Source: RI-43 sp033764725 | Lineage (GTDB): Bacteria; Pseudomonadota; Alphaproteobacteria; Caulobacterales; Aquidulcibacteraceae | DNA: 64,000 nucleotides | Direction: 5' to 3' | Assembly (NCBI GenBank): GCA_033764725.1 | Contig: JANRIR010000040.1 | Coordinates: forward strand, 104,070 to 168,069 | Shown here: positions 17,092-25,387 of the stretch, piece after piece | Position numbering within the stretch: the first letter of the stretch is position 1 | How the letters are laid out: the number at the start of each line of letters is the position of its first letter | Position numbers and translations under genes: made by a program | The notes under the pieces: generated by a model | What the model was told of the DNA's origin: nothing | The model's database searches: none | What the model saw: only the letters and a program-made list of their open reading frames with translations

Positions 17092-17105
17092 TGACACCGG
17101 TTACC
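17092..17105 (+). promoter_or_regulatory. LacI-type operator between pectate lyase and hydratase-TRAP unit
   Basis: TGACACCGGTTACC, overlapping a TTGACA hexamer at 17091-17096 on the plus strand. The 14-mer equals the kduI operator read on the other strand. It is 80 bases from the hydratase start and 72 bases from the pectate lyase start, so it could control either or both divergent units. Confidence 0.78.
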
Positions 17106-17171
17106 TTTGGACGCAAGAGTCCAGCCCATGCCGGCGCAATCGCGCCCAAGGCCCACAGAAAGCACCACCCG

Positions 17172-17996
17172 ATGGCATCGGCGCCCGCCTCCCTTGGCGA
17201 CCCCAAAAACTCGGTCGCCGCCCAGTTCGTCGCCGCCCGCCTGGCCGCCCGCCCCCTGCCCGCCTTCCCCGGCCCCATCCCCACGACGCTGCAGCGCGCC
17301 TACGCTCATCAGGAGGAAGCGATCGGCTTGTGGCCCGATGCGATCGCCGCATGGAAGATCGGCCGCATACCCGCGCGCCAGGGCCATCTCGCCGCCGGCG
17401 ACCGCCTCGCCGGCCCAATTTTCCGCCGCGCCATCCGCGAAGCGCGCGGCGACGAAACCATCGCCATCCCCATTCTGGTCGGCGGGTTCGCCGCCGTCGA
17501 AGGTGAACTCGCGCTCGAGTGCGCGCAAGATGCGCCGGCCGACAAAACCGCATGGTCGCGCGAGGAGGCGCTGGCGATGATCGGGCGCGCGCGCATCGCG
17601 GTGGAGATCGCCGGCAGCCCGCTCGCGAGCATAAACGATCTCGGCGCCACGGTGGTCGTGAGCGATTTCGGCAACAATTTCGGATTGGTTCTGGGCGACG
17701 ACATTCCCGACTGGCGCGATGCGATCGAGACGATCGGTTGCGAAACCAGCATCAATGGCGACGTCGTCGGCGCCGGCGACGCGCGCTCGCTTATGGGCGG
17801 ACCGCTGGAGAGCTTCCGCTTCCTGCTGGAGCATCTGCCCACGCGCGGACGGCGCCTACGCGCCGGCGACATCGTCTCCACCGGCGCGCTGTCAGGCGTG
17901 CACGACATCCGCTTCGGTCAATCCGCGCAATGCCATTTCGGGCCGCATGGCGTCATTCGCTGCCGCGCCGTGGCCGCGACGGCGATGGCGCAATGA
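17172..17996 (+). CDS. 2-keto-4-pentenoate hydratase/FAH-superfamily protein
   Basis: 274 residues of the MhpD/fumarylacetoacetase-like superfamily. Metal-binding acids are visible in AAVEGELAL (E-x-E) and in VEIAGSPL; WKIGRI and GDIVSTGALSG also fit. Family members hydrate, hydrolyse or decarboxylate 2-keto acids with magnesium. It sits in the pectin regulon and overlaps the TRAP binding-protein gene by ATGA, so an acid from pectin or a methyl/acetyl-substituted uronate is a plausible substrate, but this step is not part of the standard KduI-KduD-KdgK route. Start 17172 is preferred because the earlier in-frame ATG (17085) lies before the operator. Confidence 0.78.
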   Translation: MASAPASLGDPKNSVAAQFVAARLAARPLPAFPGPIPTTLQRAYAHQEEAIGLWPDAIAAWKIGRIPARQGHLAAGDRLAGPIFRRAIREARGDETIAIPILVGGFAAVEGELALECAQDAPADKTAWSREEALAMIGRARIAVEIAGSPLASINDLGATVVVSDFGNNFGLVLGDDIPDWRDAIETIGCETSINGDVVGAGDARSLMGGPLESFRFLLEHLPTRGRRLRAGDIVSTGALSGVHDIRFGQSAQCHFGPHGVIRCRAVAATAMAQ

Positions 17997-18967
17997 TCGC
18001 GCGGCGCGCCGTGCTCGCAGGCGCGTTGGCGGGCGCGTGTGCGCCGCGCGCCGAGACGACGCGCACGCTGACTGCCGCAGATGTGCATCGGCCGGATTAT
18101 CCCACGGTCGTGGCCGTGCGCTGGATCGGCGAGGCGCTGGAACGTGAAACGCAAGGCCGGCTGCGCCTGCGCCACTATCCCTCCGGCCAATTGGGCGCCG
18201 AGGACGACACGATCGGCATGGCGCGCTTCGGCGCGCTCGATTTCACACGCATCAACGCCGCAGCCCTCAACAATCGCGTACCGCAGACGCGCGCCTTGTG
18301 CCTGCCGTTCGTCATCCGCTCGGTCGCGCATCTGCATGCGGTCGTCGATTCCGAGATCGGCGCGGCGATCCGCGGCGCATTCGCCGGAACCGGCCTCGTG
18401 GCGCTCGCGATCTACGACGCCGGCGCGCGCTGCATCTACAATGTGCGGCGCGATGTGCGTACGCCGGCCGATCTGCGCGGCCTCAAGGTGCGCGCGCCGC
18501 AATCCGACGTGTTCCTGCGCATGGTCGCCGCGATGGGCGCCAACCCGACGCCGCTGCCCGTCAATGGCGTGTTCCAGGCCCTATCGACCCACCTGATCGA
18601 CGGCGCGGAGAACAATTGGCCGACCTACGATTCCGCCCGGCATCTCGAAATGGCACGCTATTGGTCCAACACCGAGCACAGCTATGCGCCGGAATTCCTG
18701 GTGATGTCGAAAGCGCGCTATGACGCGCTGGCGCCCAATGATCGCGATCTCGTGCGTGCGCTTGCGCTGCAATCCGTTGCGCCGATGCGCGCGCATTGGG
18801 CGCAGCTGAACGCCGCTTCGCGCACACGCGCGCTCAGCGCCGGGATCGTGGAGAGCGATCCGGATCGCGAAGCCTTCCGCACCGCCGTCGCCGGGTTCGT
18901 CGCCGAAGAAAGCCGCAACGCCGACATCGCCGCGCTGCTGGCGCGCATCCAGGCGATTGCGGCGTGA
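17993..18967 (+). CDS. dctP: TRAP transporter substrate-binding protein (DctP family)
   Basis: 324 residues; periplasmic solute-binding component that delivers organic acids or uronates to DctQM. It has a short signal (MIARRAVLAGALAGAC) with a cysteine that may be lipidated, an LRLRHYPSGQLGAEDD segment, and the DctP core VYN-like IYNVRRDVRTPADLRGLKVR plus NGVFQALSTHLIDGAENNWPTYDS, including the arginine expected to bind a carboxylate. ATGA overlap with the upstream hydratase and again with dctQ, so the four genes 17172-20740 form one transcription unit. Context indicates galacturonate-type oligomers or monomers (inference). Confidence 0.9.
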   Translation: MIARRAVLAGALAGACAPRAETTRTLTAADVHRPDYPTVVAVRWIGEALERETQGRLRLRHYPSGQLGAEDDTIGMARFGALDFTRINAAALNNRVPQTRALCLPFVIRSVAHLHAVVDSEIGAAIRGAFAGTGLVALAIYDAGARCIYNVRRDVRTPADLRGLKVRAPQSDVFLRMVAAMGANPTPLPVNGVFQALSTHLIDGAENNWPTYDSARHLEMARYWSNTEHSYAPEFLVMSKARYDALAPNDRDLVRALALQSVAPMRAHWAQLNAASRTRALSAGIVESDPDREAFRTAVAGFVAEESRNADIAALLARIQAIAA

Positions 18968-19461
18968 TGGCCGAAAGCGTCCACGCCGGCGCGTCCCGCA
19001 CGCTGCTCGACCGCATCGAGCAGGCCGCGTTGCTGCTTGCCGCGCTCAGCCTCGGCGGCGTCGTCGCGTGCCAAGCCTGGCAGGTGTTTTCGCGCTATGT
19101 GCTGAACGCAGCGCCGAGCTGGACCGATCCCGCCGCGCTGCTGCTGATCGCGAACGCCGCGATGCTGGGCGCCGCCGTCGTCACGCGCCGCGAAGCGCAT
19201 TTCGCTTTTGCGGGGCTTGTCTCTGCTGCACCGCCGCCGCTTGCGCGCGCGCTGCGCTGCTTCAGCGACGCGACGCTCATCGCGCTGGGGTTGGCTTTGC
19301 TGTGGATCGGCGGGACCCTGGCGGCGGGCGATCTTCATGTCGCCATGGCCGGCGTGCCGCTGCCGGTTGGGATGCGGTATCTGCCGATGTGCATGGGCGG
19401 CGCGCTGATCGCGCTGTTCGCCGGCGAGCGCTTGGCGCTTCGTCTGCGGGGAGACGCGTAG
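18967..19461 (+). CDS. dctQ: TRAP transporter small membrane subunit (DctQ family)
   Basis: 164 residues with four hydrophobic segments, the standard DctQ topology. The conserved helix-loop region VACQAWQVFSRYVLNAAPSWTD matches the family motif (VFxRYVLN..xxWxxE/D). It forms a complex with DctM in the inner membrane for sodium-coupled uptake. The start codon overlaps the dctP stop (TGATG). The open frame extends upstream, but only as a shadow of dctP. Confidence 0.88.
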   Translation: MAESVHAGASRTLLDRIEQAALLLAALSLGGVVACQAWQVFSRYVLNAAPSWTDPAALLLIANAAMLGAAVVTRREAHFAFAGLVSAAPPPLARALRCFSDATLIALGLALLWIGGTLAAGDLHVAMAGVPLPVGMRYLPMCMGGALIALFAGERLALRLRGDA

Positions 19462-19465
19462 CGGC

Positions 19466-20740
19466 ATGGCGATCTTGTTCATCACCTTTGCGGTCTTGCT
19501 GGCGCTGGGCGCGCCGGTCGCAGCGGCGCTGGCCATCGCAACCTTCGCTGCGCTCGCAGCGCTGGGCGTGCCGTTCGAGGCAGGCGTGCAGCAGATGACG
19601 TCGGGCATCTCTTCGATCTCGCTGATCGCGATACCGCTCTTCATCTTCGCAGGCGAATTGATGTTGCGCGGCGGCATATCGGAGCGCATCATCGCGTTTG
19701 CGGCGGCATTGGTGGGGCGCTTGCGCGGCGGCCTTGCGCAGGTGACGGTCGTGTCTTCGACGCTGTTCGGCGGCGTCTCGGGGTCTGCGATCGCGGACGT
19801 CTCGGCCGTCGGCGGGGCGATGATCCCGCAGATGATCCAGCGCGGCTATGATCGCGACTACGCGGTGAACGTCACCGTATCGGCTGCGCTCGTGGCGCTG
19901 CTTTTGCCGCCTTCGCACAACATGATCCTCTATTCCGCCGCGGCGGGCGGGGGCATTTCCATCACCGATCTGTTCCTCGCAGGCGTGGCGCCGGCGCTGC
20001 TGCTGGCGGCGTCGGTAATGGCGGTGACGTATGTGCTTGCCCGTTTTCGAAATTATAAGGGAGAGGCCTTTCCTGGCTTTGCGACCCTGGCCGTACGACT
20101 CGTGGCGGCGATCCCCGGCCTGCTGCTCGTCGCGATCATCTTTTTCGGCATCCGTTCGGGCGTATTCACCGCGGTGGAGAGCGCAACCGTTGCGGTGCTC
20201 TACGCAATCGTGGTTTCGGCGCTGGTCTATCGGGCGCTGCGCTGGCGCGATTTCGTCGAGGCGTGCCTCGGCGCGGTGCAGACGACCGGCAAGATCCTGC
20301 TCGTGATCGCTGCTGCGGCGGCGTTCGGCTGGACGATGGCCTATCTCGAAGCGCCGCGGCTGGCGGTGGACTGGATGCAATCAATCGCGCATGACCAAAC
20401 GACCGTGCTGGTCGCGATGGTGGTCGCACTTTTGCTGCTCGGCACGTTCATGGACATGGCGCCGCTGGTGATCATCGCCACGCCGGTGTTTCTGCCGGTG
20501 GCGCGCGCCTACGATGTCGATCCCGTGCATTTCGGCGTGATCATGATCCTCTCCTGCGGGATCGGCCTGATCACGCCGCCGGTCGGTTCGGTGCTGTTCA
20601 TCGGCGCCTCCATCGGCCAGGTGCCGATGGAGCGCACGGTGCGCGGCCTTGTGCCGTTCTATGCGGCGCTGCTCCTCGTGCTGGCGGCCGTGGTGCTTTA
20701 TCCGCCCTTGTCGCTCACCCTGCCCGCCCTGCAACGCTGA
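19466..20740 (+). CDS. dctM: TRAP transporter large permease subunit (DctM family)
   Basis: 424 residues, about twelve hydrophobic segments. Family blocks include IPLFIFAGELMLRGGISERII, the GGVSGSAIADVSAVGGAMIPQM signature near residue 110 and the C-terminal repeat FMDMAPLVIIATPVFLPVARAYDVDPVHFGV followed by GLITPPVGSVLF. This is the ion-coupled translocation subunit. It starts 4 bases after dctQ. It ends 12 bases before the convergent pirin gene. Confidence 0.93.
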   Translation: MAILFITFAVLLALGAPVAAALAIATFAALAALGVPFEAGVQQMTSGISSISLIAIPLFIFAGELMLRGGISERIIAFAAALVGRLRGGLAQVTVVSSTLFGGVSGSAIADVSAVGGAMIPQMIQRGYDRDYAVNVTVSAALVALLLPPSHNMILYSAAAGGGISITDLFLAGVAPALLLAASVMAVTYVLARFRNYKGEAFPGFATLAVRLVAAIPGLLLVAIIFFGIRSGVFTAVESATVAVLYAIVVSALVYRALRWRDFVEACLGAVQTTGKILLVIAAAAAFGWTMAYLEAPRLAVDWMQSIAHDQTTVLVAMVVALLLLGTFMDMAPLVIIATPVFLPVARAYDVDPVHFGVIMILSCGIGLITPPVGSVLFIGASIGQVPMERTVRGLVPFYAALLLVLAAVVLYPPLSLTLPALQR

Positions 20741-20752
20741 CGCACGCGACCA

Positions 20753-21637
20753 TCAGGGAATGGTCTGACCGTCATTGGGCGCCCAATCCGGTTGCGCGGC
20801 GAACGGCGTGAGCCGCCCGAAGCCGGTGCGCTCGAAGGTCCCGACGAAGCGCTGCAATTGCTGCACATCGGCGGCGACGAACGGCCCGCGCTGCACGCGC
20901 TTTTCATGCAGCGGCATGCCGGCGAACAGGGTGAAGCGCGCAGCCGTTTCGTGCGCCTGCACCACGAGTTCATCGCCATCCGTCGACGTCGTCGCCACCT
21001 CGCCGGCCTCAACACGCACGCCCGCGATCGACACAGCGCCGGCGTGCACGACAAGAAACGCGGTCTCGCCGCGAAGCAGATCCTGCGCGTACGCAGCGCC
21101 GCGATCGAGCGACACGTCGATCAGGCGCACGGGCGTCGGCGTGAGCAGCGGCGAGGTTGCGCCCTGCGATCCGCCGAGAACGACGCGCGCGCGGGCGCCG
21201 TCGCGCACGACGACAGGCGCCTCTTCGGCGCGCAAATGCAAGGCGTGCGGCGCGATTTCGCGCTGGTCCGCGGCATGATCGATCCAGATCTGGAAGCCGC
21301 GCGCCAGCGCGCCTGTGCGCTCAGGCTGTTCCTCGTGCTGCACGCCGCTGCCCGCCACCGTCACATGCAACGCGCCAGGCGCAATGCGGTTGCGATTGCC
21401 CAGCGTGTCGTGATTGACGAAGCCGACGGGGCTTTCGGGCAGGATATAGGTCGCGACCGAAAAGCCGGCGTGCGGGTGCGGGGGAAAGGTGGGGCCCGCC
21501 ATGTCGTACAGCGACACGACGATGAACGGGTCAAGGGGCTGGCCGACGACGTCGGCGCTCAGATCGGTCGTGGTCAGGCCCGGTCCGTGGCGATGGCGGG
21601 ATGGGCGAACCCGGGCTGAAATCGTGCGCTGCGTCAT
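20753..21637 (-). CDS. Pirin family protein
   Basis: 294 residues, bicupin. The metal-binding residues His54, His56 (FPPHPHAGFS), His101 and Glu103 (GVQHEEQPER) are in the positions typical of pirins. Bacterial pirins are iron-binding; some act as quercetinase, others bind metabolic enzymes. ATG 21637 is preceded by TGGAGG with seven bases spacing; the longer frame upstream has no support. It is divergent from a LysR regulator, a frequent pairing, which suggests control by that regulator. Confidence 0.88.
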   Translation of the reverse strand: MTQRTISARVRPSRHRHGPGLTTTDLSADVVGQPLDPFIVVSLYDMAGPTFPPHPHAGFSVATYILPESPVGFVNHDTLGNRNRIAPGALHVTVAGSGVQHEEQPERTGALARGFQIWIDHAADQREIAPHALHLRAEEAPVVVRDGARARVVLGGSQGATSPLLTPTPVRLIDVSLDRGAAYAQDLLRGETAFLVVHAGAVSIAGVRVEAGEVATTSTDGDELVVQAHETAARFTLFAGMPLHEKRVQRGPFVAADVQQLQRFVGTFERTGFGRLTPFAAQPDWAPNDGQTIP

Positions 21638-21707
21638 GATCGAACCTCCAGGCGCACACGTGTGATTGGCGCATGAATTGGACAATCTGACAGTTTCGGG
21701 ATTTATA

Positions 21708-21723
21708 GTCCCATTTATGGGAC
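21708..21723. promoter_or_regulatory. Palindrome overlapping the LysR start codon
   Basis: GTCCCAT-TT-ATGGGAC, a perfect 7-base inverted repeat with a 2-base centre. Its right arm contains the proposed ATG of the LysR gene, and it lies about 70 bases upstream of the pirin start on the other strand. A candidate for autoregulation or for control of the divergent pair, though it does not show the classic T-N11-A LysR layout. Confidence 0.45.
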
Positions 21724-22619
21724 AACGCTTCACCCTCGAGGCGCTCGAAGACTTCGTCGCCGCGGCGGAGGCCGAGGGCGTCGCCGCCGGCGCACGCCGC
21801 CGCGGCGCGCCGAAGCAGACGGTCTCGCGGCGTTTGCGGGATTTGGAAAATGATCTCGGCGTGCGCCTGTTCGATCGCAGCGCCCGGACATTGCGTCTGA
21901 CGCCCGAGGGCGCGTTGTTGTTCGAGCGTGCGCGCCGCGCCTTGGGGGACCTTGAAGAAATGCGCCGCGCCGTCAGCGACAGCGCACGCGCGCCGGAAGG
22001 CGTTGTGCGGATTTCGGCGCCGCTGCTTCTGGGCCAAACGGTTTTGGGCGCCGTCGGGGCGAAGATCCTTGCGGCTTATCCGAAGCTTCGCCTCGACATC
22101 ACGTTGACCGACCGGCGGGTCAATCTGATCGAGGAAGGCTATGACGCAGCGATCCGCGTCGGCGCGGAGGAGGATTCCAGCCTCATCGCACGCACCGTCG
22201 CGCACGCCGAAACCTGGGTGGTGGCCGCGCCTGTGCTGATCGCGCGCACAGGCCCGCCGGCTGCGCCGCACGATCTGGCGCGCATGCCGTGCATCGTGTT
22301 CGGCGAGGGCGGCGGCGAAGCGACATGGACCTTGACCGACGGCGCACACGCTGCGGCGGTCAAAGTCTTCGGGCGGCTGCGATGCAACTCGCTCAAGTTG
22401 TGCCTGGATGCGGCGTGCGCTGGCGCTGGTTTTGCGAGCGTTCCCGCCTTTCTTGCACGTCCCGCGCTCGCCGCCGGCGCGGTCGTGCGCGCGCTGCAGA
22501 CGTGGCGCACGGGCTCGGCGCCGGTGCGTCTCGTCTATTCGAGCCGGAGGCTGGTCTCGGCGCGGCTGCGCGCCTTTCTGGATGAAGCGGCCATCGGCCT
22601 TGCGGACATCGCTTTCTGA
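21717..22619 (+). CDS. LysR-family transcriptional regulator (divergent to pirin)
   Basis: 300 residues. The winged helix is at the N-terminus (FTLEALEDFVAAAEAEGVAA ... QTVSRRLRDLENDLGVRLFD), with slightly unusual alanine/arginine-rich sequence where the SAAA segment normally lies; the substrate-binding domain follows (PEGVVRISAPLLLGQTVLG, RLDITLTDRRVNLIEEGYDAAIRVG). The latter wording is typical of the small-effector LysR subgroup near AaeR/DsdC-like proteins. The start is taken at the first ATG; a TTG at 21666 would add 17 residues. The likely target is the pirin gene. Confidence 0.88.
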   Translation: MGQRFTLEALEDFVAAAEAEGVAAGARRRGAPKQTVSRRLRDLENDLGVRLFDRSARTLRLTPEGALLFERARRALGDLEEMRRAVSDSARAPEGVVRISAPLLLGQTVLGAVGAKILAAYPKLRLDITLTDRRVNLIEEGYDAAIRVGAEEDSSLIARTVAHAETWVVAAPVLIARTGPPAAPHDLARMPCIVFGEGGGEATWTLTDGAHAAAVKVFGRLRCNSLKLCLDAACAGAGFASVPAFLARPALAAGAVVRALQTWRTGSAPVRLVYSSRRLVSARLRAFLDEAAIGLADIAF

Positions 22620-22706
22620 AGCGCGCACTGATTGCACAGCCCCCGCAAACGTTCTTTGATGCGTGCGCACGGCGTGCGCAACGCGCGGCGGATGGGGAGC
22701 AGCTTT

Positions 22707-23849
22707 ATGGCGAGCGAAGGTCGGTTCTTGACGACGCATGTGGGCAGCCTGCCGCGCCCCGCCGATCTTATCGACATCATGTTCGCCCGGGAGGACGGCC
22801 TGCCGCTCGATCCCAAGGCGGTGGAGGCGCATATCGACGCCGCCGTGCACGCCATCGTCGCGCGCCAGGTCGAGGCCGGGCTCGACATCGTCAATGACGG
22901 CGAGATGTCGAAGCCGAGCTACGCCACCTATATCAAGGATCGCCTGAACGGCTTCGGCGGCGCCGGGAATTCCTACGTGTTCCAGGACATCGAGGATTTT
23001 CCCGCCATCAAGGCGCGCATCTTCGCCGATCCCGGGCGCAAGCACCGCAAGACGCCGGCGTGCAACGGGCCGATCTCGGTGAAAGACATGGATGCCCCGG
23101 GCGAGGATGCGCGCCGCCTCACCGCCGCGCTCGCGAACCATGCCGGCGCGCGGCCGTTCATGAGCGCGGCTTCGCCCGGCGTGACGACGTTGTTTTTCGG
23201 CAACGAATACTATCCGAGCCACGAAGACTATCTGTTCGCCGTGGCCGAGGGCTTGCGCCACGAATATGAAACGATCGCCGCCGCCGGCATCACGCTGCAG
23301 ATCGACTGTCCCGATCTCGCGATGGGCCGGCACACGCAGTACGCGCATCTCGATCTCAGCGGCTTTCGCGACCGCATGGCGCTGCATGTCGAGGCGCTCA
23401 ATCGCGCGGTCGCCAATATCCCGGCCGAGCAGCTGCGCATGCACATGTGCTGGGGCAATTATCCCGGGCCGCATCACTGCGACGTGCCGTTCAAGGACAT
23501 CATCGACATCGTCTGGCGCGCCAAGCCGCAAACGATCCTGTTCGAGGCGGCCAATCCCCGCCATGCGCACGAATACGAAATGTTCGAGAGCATCAAGCTG
23601 CCGGAAGGCAAGATCCTCGCGCCCGGCGTGATCGAATGCCAGTCGAACTATATCGAGCATCCCGAACTCGTCGCCCAGCGCATCGCGCGCTACGCCCATC
23701 TTGTGGGGCGCGACAATGTCATCGCCGGCGTCGATTGCGGCTTTTCCATTCATGTCGGCTCGGGCGGCGTCGATCCGGGCGTAGCGTTTGCGAAGCTGCG
23801 CGCGCTGGCCGAAGGCGCAAGCCTTGCGTCAGAGCGGTTCTGGCCCTGA
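22707..23849 (+). CDS. Cobalamin-independent methionine synthase (MetE C-terminal)-like protein
   Basis: 380 residues corresponding to the catalytic TIM-barrel half of MetE, without the N-terminal half. TTHVGSLPRP at the start, DGEMSKPSY, zinc-site HMCWGNYPG (His and Cys), an E in ILFEAANPRHAHEYE, and GVDCGFS with the second Cys near the end fit the family. Stand-alone versions occur as core methionine synthases or as methyl/thiol transferases such as epoxyalkane:CoM transferase. ATG 22707 follows GGGGAG. It overlaps the convergent hydrolase gene by 21 bases. Which substrate it uses is open. Confidence 0.82.
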   Translation: MASEGRFLTTHVGSLPRPADLIDIMFAREDGLPLDPKAVEAHIDAAVHAIVARQVEAGLDIVNDGEMSKPSYATYIKDRLNGFGGAGNSYVFQDIEDFPAIKARIFADPGRKHRKTPACNGPISVKDMDAPGEDARRLTAALANHAGARPFMSAASPGVTTLFFGNEYYPSHEDYLFAVAEGLRHEYETIAAAGITLQIDCPDLAMGRHTQYAHLDLSGFRDRMALHVEALNRAVANIPAEQLRMHMCWGNYPGPHHCDVPFKDIIDIVWRAKPQTILFEAANPRHAHEYEMFESIKLPEGKILAPGVIECQSNYIEHPELVAQRIARYAHLVGRDNVIAGVDCGFSIHVGSGGVDPGVAFAKLRALAEGASLASERFWP

Positions 23850-24659
23850 GGACGCGCACGCCTCACGCAGAAAGGTCGCAACGACGGCGTTGTACACGCC
23901 TGGCGCACACAGATTGCATAAATGGCCGGCGTCCGGAATCTCGGTCCGGCGCGCATGCGGCATCCCCGCCGCGAGCGCATCGGCGGCGGCTCTGCGCCAC
24001 GCCGTATCGCGCGCGCCGGTGAGCGCCAATGCGGGCGCGGCGATCCGGGCGATGTCCAGATCGTCGCGCGCGATCGGATCGGCCGCAACGAGATCGCGGC
24101 CGCGATAATCGCGCAGCATCGCTTCAGCGGTTTGCGCAGCCGCGTCATTGGCGGTGCGCATCAAGGGATGCGCGCGCCATTGCGCCTTCATCGCATCGAG
24201 GCGTCCTTCGCGCGCCAGCGCGGCCCACGCGGCGATGGGAATGGCCTCGCTGTCTTGCGGATGCGGGCCCGGACCGACGAAGGGCGCGCCCTGCAGGATG
24301 AGCGCATCGACACGGTCGGGAAAGCGCGCAGCGAAATCGAGCGCCACGCGGCCGGCCTGCGACATGCCGACGACCACGGCGCGCGCTGCGCCGACATGAT
24401 CGAGCAGCCGTGCGATGTCGTCAGGCTCACGCGCGAGATCGGGCGGCGCGCTTGATCGGCCGAAGCCGCGCCGATCCGGCGCGATGACGCGAAAGCCCCG
24501 GGCGAACGCCGCGACTTGCGGCGCCCACATGCGGCTGTCGAGCGTCCAGCCGTGCAGGAAAATCATGGCCGGTCCTGCGCCGGCGATCGTGCACGACACC
24601 ACGCCGCCGTGAACGGCGACCTCTTCCGGCGCAAGATCGCGGAACGCGGCGGCGGTCAT
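23829..24659 (-). CDS. Alpha/beta hydrolase with serine nucleophile
   Basis: 276 residues. FLHGWTLDSRMW gives the HGW oxyanion segment, GMSQAG the nucleophile elbow with serine, and DAGHLCNLCAP the catalytic His; an APDRRGFGRSS block is typical of the family of esterases, lactonases and C-C hydrolases. The start is placed at ATG 24659 because the longer frame would overlap the VOC gene. It follows that gene by 28 bases on the same strand, so it is probably its operon partner under the IclR-type operator at 25354-25385. The substrate is unknown. Confidence 0.8.
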   Translation of the reverse strand: MTAAAFRDLAPEEVAVHGGVVSCTIAGAGPAMIFLHGWTLDSRMWAPQVAAFARGFRVIAPDRRGFGRSSAPPDLAREPDDIARLLDHVGAARAVVVGMSQAGRVALDFAARFPDRVDALILQGAPFVGPGPHPQDSEAIPIAAWAALAREGRLDAMKAQWRAHPLMRTANDAAAQTAEAMLRDYRGRDLVAADPIARDDLDIARIAAPALALTGARDTAWRRAAADALAAGMPHARRTEIPDAGHLCNLCAPGVYNAVVATFLREACASSGPEPL

Positions 24660-24687
24660 CCCGGCAGGCGGCGCCGCAGCGATCGCT

Positions 24688-25272
24688 CTAATGGGCGTGT
24701 TCGCTACGATAGGTGTTGTTGCTGGTGTGGTCGCCGGCAAGCCAGCGGCGCAATTCGGAATGGGCCTTGCGGCGCCATTCTTCCTGGTCCTTCACCGCAA
24801 CTTCGTCGTCGCAGCAGAACTCCACGATCATGCCGTTCGGATCGGTCGCGTAGACCGAGCGGCAATAGCCATGCTCGAGAATGAAGTGCTCGGGCTCCTT
24901 GTAGCCGGCCGCCTTCAAGCGGCGCTCGATATCGTCCTGCGTCTGCTTGTCGACATTGAGCGCGATGTGATGGAACGGCGTGAACGGCATCTTCGGACCG
25001 AACAATTCCTGGTCGGCGGGATCGGCGAACTGGAAGAAGGCCAGCGCGCTGCCATCGGCGAGGCCGAAGAAGGTGTGCATATAGGTGCGCACCGCGCCGA
25101 ACAATTCGTCGCTTTCGCAGAACGTCGACATCAGCGGCAGACCGATCACGTCCTCGTAGAATTTGCGCGTCGCCTCCATGTCGCGCGTGACGTAGGCCGT
25201 ATGATGCAGGCGCGCCGGCAATCCGCTCGCCGCCGGCTTGGCCTTCTTTTGCGCGCTCCCGAAAATACCCAT
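24688..25272 (-). CDS. VOC-family (glyoxalase/extradiol dioxygenase-like) protein
   Basis: 194 residues with one bidomain VOC unit. A metal triad is visible: His in LHHTAYVTRDME, His in FHHIALNVD and Glu in NGMIVEFCCDD, in the order used by ring-cleavage dioxygenases and glyoxalases. The ATG has GGGAG seven bases upstream. The promoter region carries the double palindrome shared with the TonB receptor at 26119 and the CoA-transferase/lyase pair, placing it in that catabolic regulon. Ring cleavage is possible but not established by sequence alone. Confidence 0.83.
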   Translation of the reverse strand: MGIFGSAQKKAKPAASGLPARLHHTAYVTRDMEATRKFYEDVIGLPLMSTFCESDELFGAVRTYMHTFFGLADGSALAFFQFADPADQELFGPKMPFTPFHHIALNVDKQTQDDIERRLKAAGYKEPEHFILEHGYCRSVYATDPNGMIVEFCCDDEVAVKDQEEWRRKAHSELRRWLAGDHTSNNTYRSEHAH

Positions 25273-25353
25273 CGTGATGCTCCCATGTGCGCAATGCGTC
25301 GATCACGCCGCCCGAATGTCTCTCGATTTATCACGCGCCTGATCGACGCTCAA

Positions 25354-25385
25354 TTCGTTTTACGAATATTCCTTCGATATTCGAA
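25354..25385. promoter_or_regulatory. Double palindromic operator (IclR-type), VOC promoter
   Basis: Two 13-base palindromes, TTCGT-TTT-ACGAA (25354-25366) and TTCGA-TAT-TCGAA (25373-25385), starting exactly 19 bases apart. The second is identical to the one at 28474-28486. The same 19-base arrangement occurs at 28455 and 30595. It lies 82 bases upstream of the VOC gene. No convincing -35/-10 pair is visible on the minus strand here. Confidence 0.78.
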
Positions 25386-25387
25386 AA

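Noticed and set aside
21531..23753. Minus-strand open frame of about 740 codons
   Set aside because: It crosses the LysR and MetE-like genes and shows no protein family signature.
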